A DNA stretch of 10,449 bases from assembly GCA_030608865.1 (NCBI GenBank), contig JAUWDI010000018.1, forward strand, positions 1 through 10,449, in the 5' to 3' direction. Positions 5,543 to 10,449 of the stretch are shown here, in pieces. Position numbers and translations under genes: made by a program. The DNA comes from Anaerolineales bacterium. Its GTDB lineage: Bacteria; Chloroflexota; Anaerolineae; Anaerolineales; E44-bin32. The notes beneath the pieces are model-generated. The model ran no database searches. It was not told where the DNA came from and was given only the letters and a program-made list of their open reading frames with translations. Position 1 is the stretch's first letter. Each line of letters opens with the position of its first letter.

Positions 5543-6643
5543 TTAACGTCTACGTAAGAAAGCCGGGATGTCCAGATCGTTCATATCAAAAGCTTGCGGC
5601 TGGAATTCTTCGGCGGCGATAGCAACCTGCCCTTCCTGCGCATGTGCTTCCGTTCGGCTGCGCGTCCTGCGCATCGCATGGTGAAGTCCACCAGCGCGCT
5701 CAAAGCCGGTTGCGATTACGGTAACGCGCAGTTCATCGCCCATACTCGGATCGATGACTGCACCGAAGATCAAGTTGACATCAGGGTGCGCTGTTTCCTT
5801 GATGATCGCCGCGGCTTGATTGACCTCGTATAGGCTCAGGTCGTGCCCGCCCGTAACATTGAATAGGATGCCACGCGCGCCATCGATTGTGATATCCAGA
5901 AGATGACTAGAAATTGCCTGCTCGGCAGCCTCGCGGGAACGATCCTCACCCGAAGCCCTGCCGACAGCCATCAAAGCTGCGCCTCCCTCGGACATGATCG
6001 TACGCACATCCGCGAAGTCGAGATTAATTAGGCCGGGGACGGTGATCAGCTCACTGATACCCTGAATCCCCTGGTGGAGCACATCGTCTGCAATCTTGAA
6101 TGCATCATGCAAGCTGGCTTTTTTATCCGCGATCTGCAACAAGCGATCATTCGGGATAACGATAAGCGTATCGACCTTTTCTTTCAATTGCTCGATACCG
6201 GCCTCGGCAGATTGCGCCCGCTTCGCCCCCTCGAAGGTGAATGGTCTCGTGACCACACCAATGGTCAGCGCTCCAATCTCCCTTGCGATTTGGGCAACGA
6301 TCGGTGCGGCGCCAGTTCCTGTCCCGCCGCCGATCCCCGCGGCGATGAAGACCATGTCACTGCCCTTGAGGACTTCGTAAAGATCCTCAGCAGACTCTTC
6401 GGCGGCTTTCTGGCCCGTCTCCGGGTTGCCTCCTGCGCCGAGTCCGCGAGTCAGTTTATCGCCAATGCGAACCCTGGTAGATGCATTCGAAAGAAGGAGC
6501 GCCTGGGCATCGGTGTTTATGGCAATGAACTCTATGCCGACCAGGCCCTCTTCAATCATGCGGTTGACAGCGTTGCTTCCACCGCCGCCAATTCCAACAA
6601 CTTTTATCCTTGCAAATGATTCCGTCTGTGGTATGGCTTTCAT
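5543..6643 (-). CDS. ftsZ: Cell division protein FtsZ
   Basis: Tubulin-like GTPase that polymerises into the Z-ring at mid-cell. The ATG at 6641-6643 is chosen because GAGGAGGAGGAAG lies just upstream and the protein then starts [20 protein letters not shown]; an upstream TTG (6718) would add 25 unconserved residues. The product has 366 residues. Landmarks: nucleotide-binding [13 protein letters not shown] (17-29), NTDAQAL (43-49), tubulin signature GGGTGTG (105-111), TRPFTFEG (132-139), PNDRLL (164-169), and the catalytic T7-loop region NLDFADV (207-213). A linker of about 40 residues leads to the conserved tail [11 protein letters not shown] (356-366), the docking peptide for FtsA and other partners. 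It is the last gene of the dcw cluster, 80 nt after ftsA, and its strong ribosome site fits the high FtsZ demand. Two hairpins follow the stop. Confidence 0.98.
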   Translation of the reverse strand: MKAIPQTESFARIKVVGIGGGGSNAVNRMIEEGLVGIEFIAINTDAQALLLSNASTRVRIGDKLTRGLGAGGNPETGQKAAEESAEDLYEVLKGSDMVFIAAGIGGGTGTGAAPIVAQIAREIGALTIGVVTRPFTFEGAKRAQSAEAGIEQLKEKVDTLIVIPNDRLLQIADKKASLHDAFKIADDVLHQGIQGISELITVPGLINLDFADVRTIMSEGGAALMAVGRASGEDRSREAAEQAISSHLLDITIDGARGILFNVTGGHDLSLYEVNQAAAIIKETAHPDVNLIFGAVIDPSMGDELRVTVIATGFERAGGLHHAMRRTRSRTEAHAQEGQVAIAAEEFQPQAFDMNDLDIPAFLRRR

Positions 6644-6723
6644 TTTCTTCCTCCTCCTCAAACAATGTTTCGTTGTCTTATCCACTCCAGCCCTGTCAAG
6701 AGTTTCGGGCCGGGGCAAGGGAT

Positions 6724-7980
6724 TTATCCGGGCAGTAACCGTTTGAAAAAACCTACTGTTTTCTCAAAGCTGAAGTTTGGCAACGTGAAACCAGCATAGG
6801 AAAAGCCTTCAACTCCGCTCTCCTCTCCCAGCACCTGCGCCCAATAAAGTAGGCCCAGGCTGGCTGCGTAAGCTGGGGAACGCAAACGATCCACTAAACC
6901 GAGCATACGCTCTGGTTCCGCGATTCGAACGGGCAAATGAAGTATTTCATTAGCAACATCACGGATGCCTGGCAGCTGGCTAGTCCCTCCGGCCAATACA
7001 ATTCCTGCCGGCAGCAAACCATCATATCCACTGCGTTTCACTTCCTGCCTTACCAAACTAAATAATTCCTCGATCCGTGGCTCAATGATCACCGCCATGT
7101 CTTTACATTTGATGCGGATGGACTGCTCCGCACCGAAGGGTCGAACAGCGAACGCTTGATCGGGATCAAAGCCTGAAGGTTTGGCATAACCATGCCGTCT
7201 TTTCGCCGACTCGGCAGTCTCATGGGGCAGATGCAAAACTTGGGCAATGTCATTTGAAAGATGCTCACCGCCCACGGGGATAACCGCGGTATGCCAGACT
7301 GCCCCCTCAATGTAGATTGCAATATCTGTCGTTCCCGCGCCGATGTCGCAGAGCATCACTCCCATTTCTTGTTCGGTCTCACTCAGGGTAACCCCGGCCG
7401 ATGCGAGTGATCCAAGCACCCAGCCATCAACATCGATCCCGGCTGCCTCGATACATTTTTCAAGATTGCGCAGCGCAGTGCTGCTGGCTGTTATGATGTG
7501 GGTTTCCACTTCAAGACGGTAGCCGTGCATGCCGATAGCAGACTTAATCCCATCCTGCCCATCGACGACGAAGGCTCGTGGGATGACATGAACAACAACC
7601 CGATCGTATGGAATCACAATTGAACGGGCGGCCTCGATCGCTCTACCCACATCGTCACCGCTTATCGTCCGGCCCGTCACACCCGTTAACCCCTTGCTGT
7701 TGAGCGAGGAGATATGAGATCCGGAGAGACTGACCATTGCGGAGGTGATCTCGTACCCCGAAGTTCGCTCGGCTTTGTCCTTTGCAATCCGGATTGCCTG
7801 AGCTAACGCCTCAAGGTTAACGACGCCGCCTTTGCGCATACCTTTCGATGGCGCTTCGCCGATGCCGATCACACGCAATTTTCCATCAGGCGTGGAATGT
7901 CCCACGAGCATGCAAATTTTGCTCGTGCCGATATCCAACCCGACGAAAATCGTCTCTTCCAAACCGAGAATCGTTGCCAC
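6724..7980 (-). CDS. ftsA: Cell division protein FtsA
   Basis: Actin-like ATPase that anchors FtsZ filaments to the membrane and recruits later division proteins. The product has 418 residues. Landmarks: phosphate-1 motif GLDIGTSK (14-21), the SHS2 (1C) subdomain region about 80-165, phosphate-2 motif CDIGAGTTD (211-219), the adenosine-binding [10 protein letters not shown] (329-338), and a C-terminal amphipathic segment [10 protein letters not shown] (409-418), the expected membrane-targeting helix. The start is GTG (7978-7980), 8 nt after the ftsQ stop; GGAG overlapping that stop is the likely ribosome site, at a rather long 11-nt spacing, so coupling to ftsQ translation is likely. ftsZ follows, as in most bacteria. 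Confidence 0.96.
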   Translation of the reverse strand: MATILGLEETIFVGLDIGTSKICMLVGHSTPDGKLRVIGIGEAPSKGMRKGGVVNLEALAQAIRIAKDKAERTSGYEITSAMVSLSGSHISSLNSKGLTGVTGRTISGDDVGRAIEAARSIVIPYDRVVVHVIPRAFVVDGQDGIKSAIGMHGYRLEVETHIITASSTALRNLEKCIEAAGIDVDGWVLGSLASAGVTLSETEQEMGVMLCDIGAGTTDIAIYIEGAVWHTAVIPVGGEHLSNDIAQVLHLPHETAESAKRRHGYAKPSGFDPDQAFAVRPFGAEQSIRIKCKDMAVIIEPRIEELFSLVRQEVKRSGYDGLLPAGIVLAGGTSQLPGIRDVANEILHLPVRIAEPERMLGLVDRLRSPAYAASLGLLYWAQVLGEESGVEGFSYAGFTLPNFSFEKTVGFFKRLLPG

Positions 7981-7988
7981 TTATTCGC

Positions 7989-8894
7989 TCACTCCATTGC
8001 GTAAAATGGTGCGTGTTGATCTTCCACGCTCACCATCGTTACCGGGATGTTTTCCGCAAATAACTTATCAGCTAATGTGTTATAGATTCGCACCTTCATG
8101 CGCATATCCCCGCCCTCGCCGAAGTATGCCTGCCATCCACGCACATCATCGAAACTAAGACCATGGTCGGGGTCAAATTGCCAGGAATTGACTTCTGGCA
8201 TGTGCTTGGACAACACATCCACTGCGCTCAGTAGACCCGGGTCTATGACCGGATCGTTCGCATTCCCATCGAGGTTTAAAACCGGGTCCGCACTCGTAAC
8301 CTGCGTCAGATCTGACTGGATACCGTGTTGAATATAGGCAGTGCCATCGGCACTCAGCCACCATATCCGACCACCATCATTCCACTCCACTGATGGCTGA
8401 TGTTCCTGCAATGAAATCTCAACTCGATTCGGCCATTTCAATGTAACCGTTGCTTCACTCACCTCAGCTGCCTCCTTTAGCCTGGCTTCAACGACCCCTG
8501 GGTCGACGAGAAAGGCAGACTGCCCTTCAACTCCTGCTAACGATCGAACTTGCGCTAAACTGAGCATCTGTTGGCCATCGATCATCGGCATGCCGGCTTT
8601 GTATGTTGGTGCTTGTACAAATCTGACAATCATCCAAAAACTCGCTCCCAGCAGCACAATTGAGAACAACCTCGATCCAAAATGTGCCCCTGAAATCCCT
8701 GTTAGTTGAATTTCCGTTCCATGATCCGCGCTTACGGGTACGGTATAACGACGCCTTGCCCGTTTACTCCTGCGCGGTTTTGTCGTCTTAAAACGACCCG
8801 CCCGTTCAACTTTCCGGACTTTTCGCACCCGGCGTGCACGCACCTGGTCGGCTCTGTTCTCAGGGACACCGAATGCTCTATCGCCAACGCTCAT
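7989..8894 (-). CDS. ftsQ: Cell division protein FtsQ (POTRA domain)
   Basis: Single-pass membrane protein of the FtsQ/DivIB family, which links the Z-ring to the septal peptidoglycan machinery. The product has 301 residues. A cytoplasmic N-terminus of about 74 residues is very basic (18 Lys/Arg in residues 19-49). A membrane segment follows at about 75-94 (LFSIVLLGASFWMIVRF), then the outside part: a POTRA domain about 97-165 (containing VRSLAGVEGQSAF and TVTLKWPNRVEISLQE) and a beta domain to the end. Sequence conservation in this family is low, so the call leans on topology, the POTRA-like region and position between ddl and ftsA. The ATG (8892-8894) overlaps the ddl stop as ATGA, and GAGGGAGAG lies upstream within ddl, pointing to translational coupling. 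Confidence 0.93.
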   Translation of the reverse strand: MSVGDRAFGVPENRADQVRARRVRKVRKVERAGRFKTTKPRRSKRARRRYTVPVSADHGTEIQLTGISGAHFGSRLFSIVLLGASFWMIVRFVQAPTYKAGMPMIDGQQMLSLAQVRSLAGVEGQSAFLVDPGVVEARLKEAAEVSEATVTLKWPNRVEISLQEHQPSVEWNDGGRIWWLSADGTAYIQHGIQSDLTQVTSADPVLNLDGNANDPVIDPGLLSAVDVLSKHMPEVNSWQFDPDHGLSFDDVRGWQAYFGEGGDMRMKVRIYNTLADKLFAENIPVTMVSVEDQHAPFYAME

Positions 8895-10006
8895 TGCATT
8901 CTCTCTCCCTCATAACTGCGGAGAAGTCCCATCTTCTGTTCGTGGCGCATTAACGCCAATTCAACCAGCCGATCAAGAAGCTCCGTATAAGGCAACGCGC
9001 TCGCTTCCCAAAGCTTCGGATACATACTGATTTGTGTGAAGCCGGGGATGGTGTTGATTTCATTCAGGTACAAATCTCCATTTGTTTTATCGAGGAGGAA
9101 ATCAACACGGGCCATACCCGCTCCGTCGATCGCCCGGTATGCCTGTATTGCCAACTGCTGTGCTTTCTTCGCTGTCTCCTCATCTATCTCGGCGGGGATC
9201 ATCAACTCGGAATCATCATCGATGTACTTTGCCTTATATGAATAGAAATCATCGCTCGGGATAACCTCACCCGGAACCGATGCTTTAACTTCTTCATTTC
9301 CGAGCACGCTCACTTCGATCTCTCGAGCATCCAGCCCCCGCTCCACCAGGATCCTGCGGTCGTATTGCGCTGCATCCATAAGCCCCTCAAGCAGCGTTGA
9401 GCGTTCCTTACAGCGTGTAATTCCCACGGAAGATCCCATATTTGCCGGTTTAGTGAAGAGCGGATAGTCCCCAAATCGCTCCACTTTTTCAAGCGCCCCG
9501 TCCAGGTCCGCCTGTAATTCTGAAGCATCAAGTACAACCCAATCTACTACCGGTATTGCTTGAGCTCGCATAACGTCTTTAAATAACCCTTTATCCATCG
9601 CCACCGAGGATGCGAGTACCCCCGCACCAACGTAGGGAAGCTCTGCAAGTTCAAATAGACCCTGCACCGCCCCGTCCTCGCCGAAAGTGCCGTGCAGCAC
9701 TGGGAAAATGACGTCCAGCTCTTCTAATATCTCCAGGGAACTGCCAATTTCCTGGCGGAAAAGAGCAGCCCTCTCGGGTTCTGGGATCATCATTGCTGGG
9801 TGCAAGGATCCATGCTCCCCTGTCTCGAAGGCTCTGAGTGCACCCTCTCCATACAGCCAGTGTCCCTCTTTCGAGATTCCAATCTCGATCACCTCGTACT
9901 TCTTATCATCCAGGGCATTGATCACAGAGCGCGCCGACATGAGGGACACCTCATGTTCCCCGGATCGCCCTCCAAAAAGAACCCCTAAGCGCAGCTTTTT
10001 AGTCAT
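8891..10006 (-). CDS. ddl: D-alanine--D-alanine ligase
   Basis: ATP-grasp enzyme joining two D-alanines to make the terminal dipeptide of the peptidoglycan stem peptide in the cytoplasm. The product has 371 residues, the length of the longer DdlA-like forms. Landmarks: GGRSGEHEVSL (12-22, with the substrate-binding Glu), HGTFGEDGAVQG (105-116), the ATP-binding KPANMGSSVG (186-195), SYKAKY (256-261), ARVDFLL (299-305) and the metal-binding NEINTIPGFT (315-324). Tyr261 at the omega-loop position predicts D-Ala-D-Ala rather than D-Ala-D-lactate specificity, because lactate ligases commonly carry Phe there. The ATG (10004-10006) overlaps the murB stop by 4 bp and GGGAAAGGG lies just upstream, consistent with coupled translation. 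Confidence 0.97.
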   Translation of the reverse strand: MTKKLRLGVLFGGRSGEHEVSLMSARSVINALDDKKYEVIEIGISKEGHWLYGEGALRAFETGEHGSLHPAMMIPEPERAALFRQEIGSSLEILEELDVIFPVLHGTFGEDGAVQGLFELAELPYVGAGVLASSVAMDKGLFKDVMRAQAIPVVDWVVLDASELQADLDGALEKVERFGDYPLFTKPANMGSSVGITRCKERSTLLEGLMDAAQYDRRILVERGLDAREIEVSVLGNEEVKASVPGEVIPSDDFYSYKAKYIDDDSELMIPAEIDEETAKKAQQLAIQAYRAIDGAGMARVDFLLDKTNGDLYLNEINTIPGFTQISMYPKLWEASALPYTELLDRLVELALMRHEQKMGLLRSYEGERMQ

Positions 10007-10449
10007 GAAGACCCTTTCCCATGCTTGGAAAGAGCGGCTTCATGCTCCAGCCACTCGCCAATGAGCTCAATCTCAAGTTCAAGTGAAACCCCGAACTTTT
10101 CCATAACTTTCTCGCGTGCGGTTTGGATCAACATCCATACCTGATCTGCTGTGCCTTCTCCTTCATTCATGAAGAAATTTGCATGTTCTGGACTGATCGA
10201 AACCGCTCCCTGCTTGAAACCTTTTAATCCAACAGCCTCGATTAACCGACCTGCAAAGTCGTCAGGAGGGTTTTTAAACATCGAACCCATACTTGCGCCC
10301 GACGGCTGCGATTGAGCGCGCTGCTGCGTATATTCGCTCATCTTCGTTTTGCATGCCTCCACTGTGGAGGCTGACAATTCCAGGGTTACCGACAGAACCA
10401 CAGAGCCTGGATTGCGCTTTAAAACACTGTCGCGATAGCCGTATTCCAT
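10003..10449 (-). CDS. murB: UDP-N-acetylenolpyruvoylglucosamine reductase MurB, C-terminal part
   Basis: FAD enzyme that reduces UDP-GlcNAc-enolpyruvate to UDP-MurNAc, an early step of peptidoglycan synthesis. Only the last 148 residues are in the window; the gene continues past the right edge, and the methionine at the boundary is internal. Visible motifs: YGYRDSVLK (3-11), the catalytic-serine motif GSMFKNPP (55-62, Ser56), GRLIEAVGLKG (67-77), PEHANFFMN (87-95) and LELEIELIGEW (123-133), which carries the conserved active-site glutamate, probably Glu126. The segment between GSMFKNP and the HANF motif is short, as in the type II enzymes without the extra loop of E. coli MurB. It ends in a 4-bp overlap with ddl. 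Confidence 0.95.
   Translation of the reverse strand: MEYGYRDSVLKRNPGSVVLSVTLELSASTVEACKTKMSEYTQQRAQSQPSGASMGSMFKNPPDDFAGRLIEAVGLKGFKQGAVSISPEHANFFMNEGEGTADQVWMLIQTAREKVMEKFGVSLELEIELIGEWLEHEAALSKHGKGSS

Noticed and set aside
6074..6619. 181-codon open frame on the plus strand opposite ftsZ
   Set aside because: Antisense to the most conserved part of ftsZ; it has no ribosome site and no family resemblance.
6694..6699. Consensus -35 TTGACA on the minus strand between ftsA and ftsZ
   Set aside because: No reasonable -10 hexamer lies 15-19 bp downstream (nearest TAAGAC is at 13), so a dedicated ftsZ promoter is not supported.

Overview
The window is a single minus-strand block of housekeeping genes from a bacterium with moderate GC content. 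The order murB-ddl-ftsQ-ftsA-ftsZ, then nrdR-nrdJ (B12-dependent ribonucleotide reductase), together with the protein sequences and the inverted repeats in the left third, fits a Chloroflexota bacterium, possibly a Dehalococcoidia or Anaerolineae relative. This assignment comes from memory of the families and gene order, not from a search. Because murB and ddl are present, the organism probably makes peptidoglycan precursors, unlike wall-less Dehalococcoides itself.

Layout, in transcription order from right to left. (1) 10449-5543 is a division and cell wall (dcw) cluster: the C-terminal part of murB (cut by the window edge), ddl, ftsQ, ftsA and ftsZ. murB/ddl and ddl/ftsQ overlap by 4 bp (ATGA), ftsQ and ftsA are 8 nt apart, and ftsA and ftsZ are 80 nt apart, so one operon is likely. 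Two hairpins at 5397-5497 close it. (2) 5340-2062 is a nucleotide-reduction unit: a candidate promoter, two NrdR-box-like sites 31 bp apart, nrdR, a palindrome, nrdJ with a TTG start, and a strong intrinsic terminator. (3) 1912-1462 is a stand-alone yjbQ-family gene. (4) 637-1461 carries no credible gene. It is filled with imperfect inverted repeats of at least two families. (5) 636-163 is a bcp/prxQ-type peroxiredoxin broken by one in-frame TAG that removes the last quarter, including the conserved catalytic arginine. Nothing is recognised in 1-162.

How the genes work together: MurB and Ddl make peptidoglycan precursors (UDP-MurNAc and D-Ala-D-Ala). FtsZ, FtsA and FtsQ build the division ring and link it to the membrane and the septal wall machinery. 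NrdR senses nucleotides and probably controls NrdJ, which supplies deoxynucleotides for DNA replication. I found no new defence, mobile or biosynthetic system. The points most worth a second look are the interrupted peroxiredoxin, the candidate NrdR operators, the palindrome before nrdJ and the mixed repeat cluster.
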